DNA from: Leclercia pneumoniae
Lineage (GTDB): Bacteria > Pseudomonadota > Gammaproteobacteria > Enterobacterales > Enterobacteriaceae
Assembly: GCF_017348915.1 (NCBI RefSeq)
Contig: NZ_CP071383.1
Location: 1,054,001-1,118,000 of the forward strand
Direction: 5' to 3'
Length of the DNA stretch: 64,000 nucleotides
The notes beneath the pieces are model-generated. The model had not been told where the DNA came from, ran no database searches, and saw only the letters and a program-made list of their open reading frames with translations. Position 1 is the first letter of the stretch, and each line of letters opens with the position of its first letter. Both the position numbers and the translations under genes were made by a program. This document shows, in pieces, positions 27,070 through 36,774 of this stretch.

Positions 27070-28204
27070 CGTGGGCATTATCGGCAGCGGCTTTATCGGC
27101 CCGGCACACATTGAAGCGCTGCGCCGCCTCGGCTGCGTGCAGGTGGTGGCGCTTTGCGACGGGTCGTTTGCGCAGGCCCAGGAGAAAGCACAGGCGCTGA
27201 ATATTCCCCACGCCTACGCCAGCGTGGAGGCGCTCCTGGCACATCCGGATCTGCACGTGGTGCATAACTGCACGCCGAACCATCTGCATGCGGAGATTAA
27301 CCGCCAGATCCTGCGCGCGGGTAAACACGTCTTCTCAGAAAAGCCGCTGTGCATGACCCCGGAAGAGGCTCGGGAGCTGGTGACGTTGGCGGAGCAGGCC
27401 GGGGTGATCCACGGGGTGAGCTTTGTCTATCGCCAGTTTGCGATGGTACGCCAGGCGGCCAGCATGGTGCGCGACGGCACTGTCGGGCGGCTTTTTGCCG
27501 CCCACGGTAGCTATCTGCAGGACTGGATGCTGCTGGAAACCGACTACAACTGGCGGGTGGATGCCGCACTCGGCGGCGCGTCGCGCGCGGTGGCGGATAT
27601 CGGCTCTCACTGGTGCGATACGGTGCAGTTTATCACTGGCCGCCGCATTACCGAGGTGATGGCCGATCTCGCCATCGTCTGGCCAACCCGTAAGGCGAAC
27701 ATTGCCGGCAATCAGACCTTCAGCCACGCAGCCGAGGCGGAGTATGAAGATAAACCCGTTACCACGGAGGATTTCGGTTCGGTACTGTTGCGCTTTGACG
27801 ACGGCAGTAAAGGCTCTTTCAGCGTCTCGCAGGTGAGCGCAGGGCGCAAAAACCGCCTCAGCGTTGAAATCAATGGCAGCGAGTGCGCGCTGGCCTGGGA
27901 CCAGGAGGTACCGCAACGGCTATGGATTGGTCGTCGCGCCGAGGCCAACCAGCTGCTGACCGACGACCCTGGCCTTATGCACCCGGACGCCGCCGACAGC
28001 GCCCACTTCCCCGGCGGGCACATTGAAGGCTGGCCGGATGCCTTTAAAAACATGATGGCGCAGTTCTATCGCGCCGTTCAGGCCGGGGCAATGCCTGCGC
28101 AGCCGCTGTTTGCCACCTTCCACGACGGCGCCAATGTGATGCACATCATTGATGCCATTGTGCAGAGCCATCAGCAGCAGCGCTGGGTGAAAGTCGCCGT
28201 GTAA
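27062..28204 (+). CDS. Gfo/Idh/MocA-family NAD(P)-dependent dehydrogenase
   Basis: The product is 380 residues from the ATG at 27062, which overlaps the isomerase stop; the longer frame lies inside the isomerase gene. The Rossmann motif is GIIGSGFIGPAH, the catalytic lysine sits in SEKPLCMT, and DIGSHWCDTVQF gives the Asp/His pair of the family. It probably oxidises a secondary hydroxyl of a sugar, glycoside or inositol. Together with the barrel protein it resembles the ycjS-ycjR pair of E. coli, which oxidises glycosides at C3 and epimerises them. The substrate is unknown. Confidence 0.85.
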   Translation: MINVGIIGSGFIGPAHIEALRRLGCVQVVALCDGSFAQAQEKAQALNIPHAYASVEALLAHPDLHVVHNCTPNHLHAEINRQILRAGKHVFSEKPLCMTPEEARELVTLAEQAGVIHGVSFVYRQFAMVRQAASMVRDGTVGRLFAAHGSYLQDWMLLETDYNWRVDAALGGASRAVADIGSHWCDTVQFITGRRITEVMADLAIVWPTRKANIAGNQTFSHAAEAEYEDKPVTTEDFGSVLLRFDDGSKGSFSVSQVSAGRKNRLSVEINGSECALAWDQEVPQRLWIGRRAEANQLLTDDPGLMHPDAADSAHFPGGHIEGWPDAFKNMMAQFYRAVQAGAMPAQPLFATFHDGANVMHIIDAIVQSHQQQRWVKVAV

Positions 28205-28279
28205 CACGCACCCCGGTACGCCGGGCCGCGAATTTATGGTAGCCTGCCGGGAATCTCAACTGCAGGATCACTCGTTGTT

Positions 28280-29260
28280 ATGTCCATTCAGAAAATCGCC
28301 CGGCTGGCGGGCGTGTCGGTCGCGACGGTCTCGCGCGTGCTTAATAACAGCGATACCGTCAAAGCCAAAAACCGCGACCGCGTCTTGCAGGCGATAAAAG
28401 AGGCCAATTACCAGCCCAACCTGCTGGCGCGCCAGCTGCGTACTGCGCGCAGCTACATGATTTTGGTCATGGTCTCGAACATCGCAAACCCTTTCTGTGC
28501 CGAGGTGGTTAAGGGCATCGAAGAGGAGGCGGAAAAGAACGGTTTTCGCATTCTGCTCTGTAACTCCGGCTCGGATATTGAACGTTCACGCTCGGGCCTG
28601 AGCCTGCTGTCGGGCAAGATGGTCGACGGGGTCATTACGATGGATGCGTTCTCACGCCTGAACGAACTGGCGGCGCTGATTGGCGAGGCACCCTGGGTGC
28701 AATGCGCCGAATATGCCGATGCCGGGGCGGTCTCCTGCGTCGGTATTAACGATGTGGATGCGTCACAGCACGTGGTCAGCCGTCTGGCTGACGCCGGCCG
28801 GCAGCGCATAGCCCTGATTAACCACGATCTCAGCTACAAATATGCCCGCCTGCGCGAGCGCGGTTATAAGAGCGTGCTGCATCTGCGGGATCTGGAGTAT
28901 CAGGCAGTGGAGTATGCCAGCGAGCTGAGTTCGGCGGCCGGCATGGCGGCGATGGAAGCGCTGCTGGCAGCGCCCACCCGCCCGGATGCGGTCTTTGCTG
29001 TTTCCGATACCCTTGCCGCCGGGGCGCTGCGCGCCATTGAGCAGGCGGGGTTACGGGTACCTGACGATATCGCCGTGGCCGGCTTCGACGGCACCGAGCT
29101 CGCCGGGCTGGTCTCACCGCCGCTCAGCACCATCGAACAACCCTCGCGGGATATCGGGCGCAAGGCGGTGGAACTGCTGCTGAACAAGATCGACAACCCC
29201 GATGCGCCCACGGAGCGGGTGATGATGGACTGGCACTATATTGAGCGTGCCAGTACCTGA
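28280..29260 (+). CDS. LacI-family transcriptional regulator of the sugar cluster
   Basis: The 326-residue repressor has the N-terminal helix-turn-helix and hinge (SIQKIARLAGVSVATVSRVLNN...NLLARQLRT) and a sugar-binding core. It closes the cluster, 75 bp past the dehydrogenase. The twin GTAATCGATTAC sites before the permease are its likely targets; no copy was seen before its own start. The stop lies 3 bp from the convergent ybdG stop, which marks the right edge of the inserted cluster. Confidence 0.88.
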   Translation: MSIQKIARLAGVSVATVSRVLNNSDTVKAKNRDRVLQAIKEANYQPNLLARQLRTARSYMILVMVSNIANPFCAEVVKGIEEEAEKNGFRILLCNSGSDIERSRSGLSLLSGKMVDGVITMDAFSRLNELAALIGEAPWVQCAEYADAGAVSCVGINDVDASQHVVSRLADAGRQRIALINHDLSYKYARLRERGYKSVLHLRDLEYQAVEYASELSSAAGMAAMEALLAAPTRPDAVFAVSDTLAAGALRAIEQAGLRVPDDIAVAGFDGTELAGLVSPPLSTIEQPSRDIGRKAVELLLNKIDNPDAPTERVMMDWHYIERAST

Positions 29261-29263
29261 TCG

Positions 29264-30508
29264 TTATTTTGTCAGGGCGCCTGCCAGCGAACGAATATCG
29301 TTACCGGTAGGGGCCTGATGAATACGCAGCCCAAACTCCTCAATCACGGCATAGATATGATCGAAAATATCGGCCTGAATAGCTTCGTATTCTGCCCAAA
29401 TCACCGTATTGGTAAACGCATATATCTCGATGGGCAGACCGTTCGCCTCCGGTGCCAGTTGACGCACCATTAAGGTCATATCCTGGCGAATGCGCGGGTG
29501 GTTGCGCAGATATTCATTCAGGTAGGCGCGGAAGGTGCCAATATTGGTCATCTTTCGCAGATTCAGTACCGATTCACCCTCACCGTTCTCCTGATTCCAC
29601 AGCGTAATCTCTTCATGGCGTGCGGCCATATAGGGCTTCAGTAACTTCGCCTGTATCAGTTGCTGCTGCTCCCCGGCATCCAGAAAATGGATGCTGGTGG
29701 TATCAATGTTCAGGCTGCGCTTAATACGTCGCCCCCCGGAGGCGGACATCCCGCTCCAGTTGATAAAGGCATCGGAGACCATGGCCCAGGTCGGAATGGT
29801 GGTGATGGTATTATCAAAATTGCGTACTTTTACGGTGGTCAGCCCAATGTCGGTGACCGTGCCATTCGCGCCATATTTCGGCATCTCCAGCCAGTCGCCC
29901 AGCTTAAGCATGTCATTGGCAGAGAGCTGGATCCCGGCGACCAGCCCCAGAATCGGATCTTTAAAGACCAACATCAGCACGGCGGCCATCGCGCCCAGAC
30001 CGCTTATCAGAATCGCGGGGGACTGACCAATCAGCAGCGAGATAATTAAGATCCCCACCAGGATTGCGCTCACTAACTTAATACCCTGGAAGATCCCTTT
30101 CAGCGGCAGTTGCGAGGCGGTCGCCAGCTTTTGCGACAGGTTGAAAATCACATCCAGCAGGGAGAAGAAGGCGAGCAGGGCGTATACCATCACCCACAGT
30201 TTTGCGCAGGTGGTGAGTATTTCAGCCGCTTCGCTGCCACGCTGCAGCCATAACACCGCCTGCACATTGACGATAATCCCCTGCAGGGTAAAGGCTAAGC
30301 GGTGAAATAATTTATTCTGGGTAATAATCTGCAGCCATAAATGGCTGCTGGCCTGCGCCCGTTTTTCGAAAATGCGCAGCACCAGCTTATGTAAAATAAG
30401 ATGAATAATGAGGGCGGTAAGAAAAATAATGCCAAAAATAATCACCAGCGAGGTGGTGTGATTAATTTCAATGCCTAACTCTTCGACCTGAGCAATGAAT
30501 TCCTGCAT
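29264..30508 (-). CDS. ybdG: Miniconductance mechanosensitive channel YbdG
   Basis: The 414-residue inner-membrane MscS-family channel follows E. coli YbdG nearly throughout ([45 protein letters not shown]). Five hydrophobic segments precede the MscS pore helix and the cytoplasmic beta domain ([18 protein letters not shown]). It opens under membrane tension during osmotic downshock. In E. coli it lies between pheP and nfsB; here it is flanked by accessory genes on both sides. Confidence 0.95.
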   Translation of the reverse strand: MQEFIAQVEELGIEINHTTSLVIIFGIIFLTALIIHLILHKLVLRIFEKRAQASSHLWLQIITQNKLFHRLAFTLQGIIVNVQAVLWLQRGSEAAEILTTCAKLWVMVYALLAFFSLLDVIFNLSQKLATASQLPLKGIFQGIKLVSAILVGILIISLLIGQSPAILISGLGAMAAVLMLVFKDPILGLVAGIQLSANDMLKLGDWLEMPKYGANGTVTDIGLTTVKVRNFDNTITTIPTWAMVSDAFINWSGMSASGGRRIKRSLNIDTTSIHFLDAGEQQQLIQAKLLKPYMAARHEEITLWNQENGEGESVLNLRKMTNIGTFRAYLNEYLRNHPRIRQDMTLMVRQLAPEANGLPIEIYAFTNTVIWAEYEAIQADIFDHIYAVIEEFGLRIHQAPTGNDIRSLAGALTK

Positions 30509-30587
30509 AACGTCTCCTGTATTGATGCGGCTACATGATGACGGCTGCGAATTTATTATGCAAACCGCGACGTTATGCAGGACAGGG

Positions 30588-32024
30588 TTATTTCACTGCG
30601 GTGCAGCCCGCCGGGACTGCCGCACTCAGGCGATGGCGCAGGCGGAGCGTGGCCGCGGCAAGTATCCCCATCATGGCCGTTTCCACCACCAGGAAGACGT
30701 TAATTGCCCTGGCATAATCGCCCCCGTGCGTCTGCAGCGCGTGCAACAGGATCGCGCCAAATATAGCGGGGCCCAGCCCCAGCGCGGCCTGTTGCAAGGT
30801 GCTAAGAATGGCGCTGGCCGCGCCGGCGTCGTCCGGTCCGATATCACGCATCCCCATGCGATAAAAGCTGTTCACAATCAGCGCCTGGCCGTAGCCCACC
30901 AGCCCGGTGGCGGGGGCCAGCGTCAGGGCGGTATTGTGCAGCCCCCAGTAACGGAAGGTCGCGATCAGGGCCAGCAGGCCGACCATCTGAATCCCCAGCC
31001 CCATCAGCAGAATGGTGCTTGTGCTGTAGCGGGCGATCAGGCGCGGGGCAAACCACGCCGAGACAAAATAGGTCACCCCGAGGGCGATAAAGCTGTTGCC
31101 CGACTGCCAGGGCGCCATCCCCAGCCCGGTCTGCATGGTCAGCGCCATGCAGAACATAAATCCGGACCAGACGCTGAAAAACAGCATCGCAATCAGTACA
31201 CCAAAACGGATACTGTGAAGCTGCATCAGGCGCGGGGGGATGAGCGGATGCGCCTGATCACGCTCTTTTTTCCGGGCGCTGATAATCATCAGCCCTGCCA
31301 GCGGGATGATGGCGATAAGCGCGGCCTTAAGCGGCCATGCCCAGTGCCACTGAGGGCCGAGCGCCATCGGGAACAGCAGGCAACAGAGGATCGCGGCCAG
31401 CAACACCGTCCCTTGCCAGTCGATGCGCGACGGGGTATCACGATGCGTCTCCGGAATGTACTGACGGCTTAATGTCAGCACCAGCAGGCAGATGGGCACG
31501 TTGATAAAGAAGGCATTACGCCAACCCAGCCCGGCAATATCTGCCGATACCAGCCAGCCGCCGCCCATCTGGCCGACAATAAAAGCAATCCCCCCAATGC
31601 CGCCAAACAGGCTAATGGCCTTCGCGTGGGCGCTGCCTTTTAGCGTGACGTGCAGGGTGGCCAGGATCTGCGGCATGATCAGCGCCGCGCCAGCGCCCTG
31701 CACCACCCGGGCGGCCAGCAGTTGCGACACGCTGCCTGCCATACCGCATAGCAGTGAAGCCAGGCCGAATATCGCCACCCCGGTCATAAACAGACGACGG
31801 CGACCAAGGTTATCCCCCAGTTTGCTACCGAGCGCCAGGCAGACGGCGAAAGCGACCCCATACAGGGCGACGATTAACTCCAGTTCGGTCGCGCTGGCGT
31901 GCAGCGAATGCGTGATGGAGTCTAGCGCGACGTTCGTGATCGAGGTGTCAATCAGCGGCAACATCTGGCCGGTGAGCAGTAAAATGAGGCCGGCGCGCCC
32001 CGGTGAAACGGCAGAGGTTTTCAT
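30588..32024 (-). CDS. MFS drug efflux transporter, DHA2 (14-TM) family
   Basis: The product is 478 residues from the ATG at 32024 (GGAG upstream). About 14 transmembrane segments are predicted by eye. The family motifs LDTS-like [24 protein letters not shown] and [15 protein letters not shown] are present. It is a proton-driven efflux pump for drugs or toxic organics, related to EmrB/QacA-type proteins. It is divergent from an MmyB-type regulator, with an inverted repeat in between, so substrate-dependent derepression is likely. Confidence 0.87.
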   Translation of the reverse strand: MKTSAVSPGRAGLILLLTGQMLPLIDTSITNVALDSITHSLHASATELELIVALYGVAFAVCLALGSKLGDNLGRRRLFMTGVAIFGLASLLCGMAGSVSQLLAARVVQGAGAALIMPQILATLHVTLKGSAHAKAISLFGGIGGIAFIVGQMGGGWLVSADIAGLGWRNAFFINVPICLLVLTLSRQYIPETHRDTPSRIDWQGTVLLAAILCCLLFPMALGPQWHWAWPLKAALIAIIPLAGLMIISARKKERDQAHPLIPPRLMQLHSIRFGVLIAMLFFSVWSGFMFCMALTMQTGLGMAPWQSGNSFIALGVTYFVSAWFAPRLIARYSTSTILLMGLGIQMVGLLALIATFRYWGLHNTALTLAPATGLVGYGQALIVNSFYRMGMRDIGPDDAGAASAILSTLQQAALGLGPAIFGAILLHALQTHGGDYARAINVFLVVETAMMGILAAATLRLRHRLSAAVPAGCTAVK

Positions 32025-32081
32025 GGTAACTCCATTGCATGTAACAGCTGAGGGACGTAGCATCAACGATCTGATAAACGG

Positions 32082-32107
32082 GTACCAGTTCCTGCTTATA
32101 CTGGTAC
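32082..32107. promoter_or_regulatory. Inverted repeat between efflux gene and regulator
   Basis: GTACCAGT (32082-32089) and ACTGGTAC (32100-32107) are exact complements with a 10-bp spacer. The site sits 26 bp before the regulator start and 58 bp before the efflux start, fitting a shared operator. Confidence 0.7.
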
Positions 32108-32132
32108 TGGCACTACCACGCAGGAGTGATGT

Positions 32133-33011
32133 ATGGCGTTGATAGCAGACCCCCTTCCTTCGTTACAGGAAGAGAACCGTAAACAGCTCGGCGCGTTTTT
32201 ACGTTCCCGCCGCGAAAGCCTTGATCCGCAGCGGCTGGGGCTGCCGCGCAGTGGCCGCCGGCGTACCCCAGGGCTACGCCGGGAAGAGGTGGCGATGCTG
32301 GCAGATGTGGGCGTGACCTGGTACACCTGGCTGGAGCAGGGCAGGGACGTCAACCCCTCAGGCGTGGTGATGGCGGCGGTGGCAAAGGCGCTGCAATGTA
32401 CCCCTACCGAGACGCGTCATCTGTTTGTGCTGGCCGGGCTGCCGCCGGGAGAAGCGCCGCAAACGCTGCCGTGCGAGGGGATAAGCGAGGGCACACGGCG
32501 CCTGCTGGATACCCTGATGCCGAAACCGGCCAGCATCCAGAAACCGAACTTTGACATCGTGGCCTGGAACGACAGTTTTGGGCATCTGATGGGGGTGGAT
32601 TTCAATACTATCCCGCCGGAGGATCGCAACTGTATTTACCTCTACCTGACCCATCCCACATGGCAGGCCCGCCTCGGCAGGCGTGATGACGTGCTGGCGA
32701 TTTTTGTCTCTTATTTCCGTGCCGCGATGGCCGAGCATCGCGGCGATCCCGCCTGGGAAGCTCAGCTGGCGCGCTTTTTTGCGGTCTCGGCGGAGTTCGA
32801 AGCCTTGTGGCACCAGCGCTACGACGTGCGTGGCGTAGAAAACCAGTTGAAGCTGTTTTCCCATCCGGAGCTGGGTGATTTTCATCTGCAGCAGATGTAC
32901 TGGTACTCAGCGCCGCGAAACGGATCCCGGCTGCTGGTCTATCTGCCGGTGGATGAGCAGGGTGAGCATGCACTAACGTGGCTGGCTCAACAGGCTGTTA
33001 TACTCAGTTAA
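32133..33011 (+). CDS. Helix-turn-helix regulator with MmyB-like ligand domain
   Basis: The 292-residue protein has an XRE-type DNA-binding domain near residues 15-90 (LGAFLRSRRESL..RRTPGLRREEVAMLADVGVTWYTWLEQGR). A C-terminal MmyB-like PAS-type ligand domain follows (FDIVAWNDSF, ...NCIYLYLTHP, LLVYLPVD), which in relatives may bind fatty acids or other small molecules. It is divergent from the DHA2 pump and 24 bp upstream of the DUF2157 gene. It probably controls the pump; the ligand is unknown. Confidence 0.85.
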   Translation: MALIADPLPSLQEENRKQLGAFLRSRRESLDPQRLGLPRSGRRRTPGLRREEVAMLADVGVTWYTWLEQGRDVNPSGVVMAAVAKALQCTPTETRHLFVLAGLPPGEAPQTLPCEGISEGTRRLLDTLMPKPASIQKPNFDIVAWNDSFGHLMGVDFNTIPPEDRNCIYLYLTHPTWQARLGRRDDVLAIFVSYFRAAMAEHRGDPAWEAQLARFFAVSAEFEALWHQRYDVRGVENQLKLFSHPELGDFHLQQMYWYSAPRNGSRLLVYLPVDEQGEHALTWLAQQAVILS

Positions 33012-33035
33012 CTCTATCGGCTTCAGGGATTGAAC

Positions 33036-34069
33036 ATGCAGGTAACGCGTAAACAAGAGCGTCTGCTACGCCGGGCGCTGGCCCAGTGGGAGCAGGAAGG
33101 GGCGCTCAGCGCCAGCGATCATCAGCGGCTGGCTGCAACCTTAAAACGTACCGTGCTGGACTGGCAGCGGTTGAGCCGCTACGCCATCTGGACGGCGCTG
33201 GCCTGCGCAATTATCGCCCTCGGCAGCCTGTTTGCCGACAGCGAACTGATGGCCTGGATAATCGATTTTCTCTCCTTCTCCTCGTTGGCCCGCATCGGCC
33301 TGCCGGCCGCGCTGGCGGTAGGGTTTTACCTGTGGGGGTTTGCCCGCCAGCGACACGAAACCCGGTGGCACTACACCACTGAAGGTCTGCTTTTTCTGGG
33401 CGTGCTTTTTACGGCAATCGCCCTCTGGCAACTGGGCGAACGGCTGGATAACGGCAGCGGGCATCTTGCCCCCCTCTTCCTGGTGGAGTGTGCGGTCTAT
33501 GGGCTGGTGGGCTTTTTCGGGCGTTCCGGGCTGGTGTGGCTCTTCTTTTTGCTGTCGCTGGGTAACTGGTTTGGCGCCGAGACGGGGTATGTATCCGGCT
33601 GGGGAGCTTACTGGCTGGGCATGAACTACCCGGTGCGGTTTATCTTCTTCGGTGGGGCATTACTGGCGCTCTGCTGGCTGCTGCGTAAGCCCCTTATCCA
33701 GCGTCATCTCTACACCACCAGTAAGGCGATGGGGCTGCATATCTCTTCGTCGCGCTGTGGATCATGTCGATTTTCGGTAATTACGATATCGATAACTGGT
33801 ATGGCGTGACACGCGCGGCGTTACTCCCCTGGGCGTTACTCTTTGCCGTGGCCGCGGTGGTCGCTATTTACATCAGTCTAAAAACCGACGACGGCATGCT
33901 ACGCGGATTCGGCCTGACCTTCCTCGCGATTAACCTCTACACCCGCTATTTCGAATACTTCTGGGACGGCATGCACAAGGTGCTGTTCTTCCTGATTCTG
34001 GCGGTGTCGTTGGCGATGCTGGGGCGTTATGCGGAGAGGATTTGGCACGCCACCGAACCCGGTAACTAA
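33036..34069 (+). pseudogene. DUF2157 membrane protein gene, disrupted by a -1 frameshift
   Basis: The first frame (from the ATG at 33036) codes for an N-terminal soluble segment (QERLLRRALAQWEQEGALS) and several hydrophobic segments. It loses homology after KAMGLHIS near 33740. A second frame, one base back, continues from about 33747 (FVALWIMSIFGNYDIDNWYG...) to 34069 with further membrane segments. Net loss of one base in the TCTCTTCGTCGC stretch explains it. The joined product would be about 345 residues, a DUF2157 inner-membrane protein of unknown role. It may be a true inactivation or a sequencing error. Confidence 0.8.
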
Positions 34070-34224
34070 TTTTTTGCGAGTCGCTTTCCGGGAATCAATG
34101 CGAGTTGAGGTGGCGCGGTAAAAATTGCGTATTGTTCATTGCGTTAACAAAATAACTCACTGAACTTCCGTCATTTCGATGGAAAGTAAAGTGGCCTATA
34201 ATGACGAAATGAGCAACAACCCCC

Positions 34225-34833
34225 ATGTCGCCACTGATGATTGAATCTGCTGAATTCAGCCAGAAGCTGGGGCTTATCGCCCGTAATATCGAACATACGG
34301 AAGCCTTTCTGGCCCGCGGTACCGCAGCCTTCGCGCTGCCGGGTTTTGTCCTGCCTGTCGGCTATCGCCTCTTAAAATCCCTTTATGGGGACGAATACCG
34401 GATAGTGACAACGGATGAGGGGCAGCCCTATACGGCCTATGCCGTTAAGTTGCAATTTCAAAATGAGATCACTTTTCCCCACGGGGCAGCCACTCAGGTT
34501 ATGGTCTGGCGTACCCCGCGTACGGTTCATCAGCCTGTCATTAGCGGGTTTCCGCAGCTTTTTTTCCAGTGGCTCTTAAATGAGTACGACATTGTGGTAT
34601 CAGACAGCGAACAGACCGGCGATGGCCAGCGTTTTTGGTTGAGGATGATCGACTGGGCGTACAGCATGCAGTATCAGATTAGCGTAGCAGACGGCACAGT
34701 CGGGGAGGTCTGGCAATTAACGCCCGTAGCATCTTACGCTGAACTGGAGGCGCGGTGGATTACCTTTGCATGGGGTGACGATAAAAATGTGCATCCACAT
34801 CGCAGGCTGGTGATCAGTAAGGTAAAATTGTAA
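34225..34833 (+). CDS. Protein of unknown function
   Basis: The product is 202 residues, with no signal peptide and no membrane segment. The N-terminal part is helical and Glu/Ala-rich; the rest has mixed aromatic beta segments (QVMVWRTPRTVHQP, FFQWLLNEYDIVVSDSEQTGDG, FWLRMIDWAY). The pattern faintly recalls small host or phage accessory proteins, but I recognise no family. The gene has its own promoter region, which is AT-rich, and shares a terminator with nfsB. Its base composition is slightly lower in GC than its neighbours, consistent with acquisition. Confidence 0.55.
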   Translation: MSPLMIESAEFSQKLGLIARNIEHTEAFLARGTAAFALPGFVLPVGYRLLKSLYGDEYRIVTTDEGQPYTAYAVKLQFQNEITFPHGAATQVMVWRTPRTVHQPVISGFPQLFFQWLLNEYDIVVSDSEQTGDGQRFWLRMIDWAYSMQYQISVADGTVGEVWQLTPVASYAELEARWITFAWGDDKNVHPHRRLVISKVKL

Positions 34834-34856
34834 CGGGCCGCAGAGTGCGGCCCGTT
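34832..34856. terminator. Terminator between the unknown gene and nfsB
   Basis: The 11-bp perfect stem AACGGGCCGCA/TGCGGCCCGTT with a GAG loop overlaps the upstream stop codon and is followed by TGCTTTT. It serves the plus-strand gene and may serve nfsB. Confidence 0.8.
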
Positions 34857-34861
34857 TGCTT

Positions 34862-35515
34862 TTAGCACTCGGTCACGATAGTGCTTAACGGCAGGCGAGA
34901 TTTCGGCAGGGAGGCGTTGAAATCTTCCACGCTGTGATAGCCCACCGGCACCACTACGACGCTGGTGAAGCCCTGCGCTTTCAGGCCAAACTCTTCGTCC
35001 AGTACCGCGGCATCAAAGCCTTCGATTGGCACGGCGTCCAGTCCGAGCGCCGCCACGCCCAACAGGAAGTTACCCACGTTCAGGTAGACTTGTTTCTCCA
35101 TCCAGTGGTTGTCATCTTTCAGATCTTTGCGGTGCATATCGGCAAAGAAGGTGCGGCCTTTATGGTTGGCGGCTTTGGCCTCTGGGGTGGCGAAGCGGCC
35201 ATCGGCCTCTTCCTGGTTTACTACGCGCTCCAGCCAGGCGTCGTCCATCGCAGTTTTGGCGCAGAACACCACCACCAGCGACGCGTCCAGCATTTTGCGT
35301 TCGTTAAAAACAAAACCGCCCGCGGCCGATTTTGCCACGCGGGCTTTGCCCTCTGGCGTACGGGCAACGATAAAGTGCCACGGCTGGGAATTGGTGCTGG
35401 ACGGGCTGTACTGCAGCAAGGTTTTCACCTTCTCTACCTGCTCGTCTGTCAGGGTTTTGCTCGGGTCAAAGGCTTTGGTGGAGTGGCGTTTCAAAGCAAC
35501 AGAAATAATATCCAT
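34862..35515 (-). CDS. nfsB: Oxygen-insensitive NAD(P)H nitroreductase / dihydropteridine reductase
   Basis: This 217-residue FMN enzyme matches E. coli NfsB (NfnB) along its whole length: [16 protein letters not shown] at the start, [19 protein letters not shown] for flavin binding and [11 protein letters not shown] near the end. It reduces nitroaromatics and quinones by two electrons and activates nitrofuran prodrugs. It belongs to the RamA/MarA/SoxS sensitivity network in relatives, and here lies close to ramR. Confidence 0.97.
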   Translation of the reverse strand: MDIISVALKRHSTKAFDPSKTLTDEQVEKVKTLLQYSPSSTNSQPWHFIVARTPEGKARVAKSAAGGFVFNERKMLDASLVVVFCAKTAMDDAWLERVVNQEEADGRFATPEAKAANHKGRTFFADMHRKDLKDDNHWMEKQVYLNVGNFLLGVAALGLDAVPIEGFDAAVLDEEFGLKAQGFTSVVVVPVGYHSVEDFNASLPKSRLPLSTIVTEC

Positions 35516-35635
35516 AACAGCTCCTGGTGAATAAGATCCGCCCCTCAGCGAGGCGTAAGCTGAGCAGATTACCAGGGGAAACGTGAAATGATAAGTGCGT
35601 TAAATGCGCTTAAACTGTTCGCCTGAGGCGAACAA

Positions 35636-36004
35636 TCACTGAGGGCGAATACGCTTCTGGTCACGTTTGGGCAGTTTATCCACGACCAGATGCCAGGAGT
35701 CCAGCACCAGATCGGTAACCAGCTCAGGGGTAATATCATCGCCGGCATAGAGGGAGATCCAGTGTTTTTTATTCAGGTGATACCCCGGCTCCAGGCTGCG
35801 GTAGATGGCCTGGTTGAGCAGGGATTTTTCTGGATCGGCTTTCAGGCTCACGTGCGCCCGCCCGCGCGCCACGCCCATCAGCATAAATATTTTCCCGCCC
35901 ACCTTAAAAACATCATACTCCGGGCCAAACGGCCAGCAATGTTCCGTAAAGGGGAGCTCCAGCGCCACTTTTTTGGCCTGCTCCTGCAAGGTACGACTAT
36001 CCAT
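35636..36004 (-). CDS. ybdF: MmcQ/YjbR-family protein YbdF
   Basis: The 122-residue DUF419 protein (double-wing CyaY-like fold) has the conserved core [19 protein letters not shown] and the C-terminal [31 protein letters not shown]. Its start overlaps the ramR stop by 8 nt, so it is translated with ramR, as in Enterobacter and Salmonella. Function is unknown; DNA binding was proposed for the family. Confidence 0.92.
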   Translation of the reverse strand: MDSRTLQEQAKKVALELPFTEHCWPFGPEYDVFKVGGKIFMLMGVARGRAHVSLKADPEKSLLNQAIYRSLEPGYHLNKKHWISLYAGDDITPELVTDLVLDSWHLVVDKLPKRDQKRIRPQ

Positions 36005-36584
36005 TGTCCTCCTCCGAGGCGAGGCCGCGCCACATCACCTCAAAGCCCAGCGATTTAAATTCCACGGCGCGAGAGGGATCGCGGGTGGCAAATTCCATCG
36101 TGGTCTCGGCCAGGGATAAGAAAATGGCATCGCCAAAGGTGCGGAACTCGTCGGACATAAAGACCTGGCGGATAGAGCGGCGGCAAAGCTCATGCAGCTC
36201 CGGGAACATCTCTTTTACTGCCTGCTCGGTCTCATTGTTGATTTTCTCGCTGACGCCCAGCTGGCGAATGGCCGCGTGGGAGACCGGATTGCGAATACCC
36301 CATTCAACGTAGCTGTTCCAGATATTACGCGTATATTCTTTTGGTAGCGTGATGGTGCGATCAAGGTTCGCCAGCATCGACTGGCAGAGATCCTGCTTCA
36401 GGTGCAGATAGAGGGCATTCAGCAGATCGTCTTTGGTAGCAAAGTAGCGAAACAGAGTCCCTTCAGCGACCCCCGCGTTACGGGCAATTAATGCCGTCGA
36501 GGCGGCAATGCCAGACTGGGCAAATGCAGCCGTTGCCGCCTCCAGTAACGCCAGTTTCTTATCTTCGCTTTTCGGACGTGCCAC
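35997..36584 (-). CDS. ramR: TetR-family repressor RamR
   Basis: RamR represses ramA and romA and is released by bile acids, dyes and several drugs. Starting at the GTG at 36584, where GGGAGG lies 7 nt upstream, it has 195 residues. The helix-turn-helix is [30 protein letters not shown] near residues 30-60. Identification rests on the divergent romA-ramA neighbours and the TetR fold. No truncation or stop is seen, so it may be functional; single substitutions cannot be judged from sequence alone. Confidence 0.93.
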   Translation of the reverse strand: MARPKSEDKKLALLEAATAAFAQSGIAASTALIARNAGVAEGTLFRYFATKDDLLNALYLHLKQDLCQSMLANLDRTITLPKEYTRNIWNSYVEWGIRNPVSHAAIRQLGVSEKINNETEQAVKEMFPELHELCRRSIRQVFMSDEFRTFGDAIFLSLAETTMEFATRDPSRAVEFKSLGFEVMWRGLASEEDNG

Positions 36585-36674
36585 TAAATATCCTCCCGTG
36601 TCAATTGTAAAAAAGCGTATTGAAGCATGCGTTTCATATGGCTGCAACGCGGAATGTCAAAGATTGAAAACGTC

Positions 36675-36702
36675 TTGACGACATTCTATTCACTCCTATA
36701 AT
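36675..36702 (+). promoter_or_regulatory. Promoter of romA-ramA
   Basis: TTGACG at 36675-36680 and TATAAT at 36697-36702 with a 16-bp spacer form a strong sigma-70 promoter. Its -10 box abuts and overlaps the RamR operator by two bases. Confidence 0.8.
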
Positions 36703-36720
36703 GAGTGCTTACTCTCTCAT
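36701..36720. promoter_or_regulatory. RamR operator with one mismatched base
   Basis: ATGAGTG-CTTACT-CTCTCAT matches the known RamR palindrome ATGAGTG-N6-CACTCAT except at 36715 (T instead of A in the right arm). Overlap with the -10 box explains repression. The deviation could weaken RamR binding. Confidence 0.78.
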
Positions 36721-36774
36721 AATCAAGTTTTGCCCGCGCATACCATCGGATGGAGCGCGAAATCGGGTCGGGAT

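Noticed and set aside
30495..31472. 325-codon plus-strand frame over the DHA2 pump
   Set aside because: Antisense to a clear membrane transporter; the sequence is Arg/Gln/His-rich without domain features.
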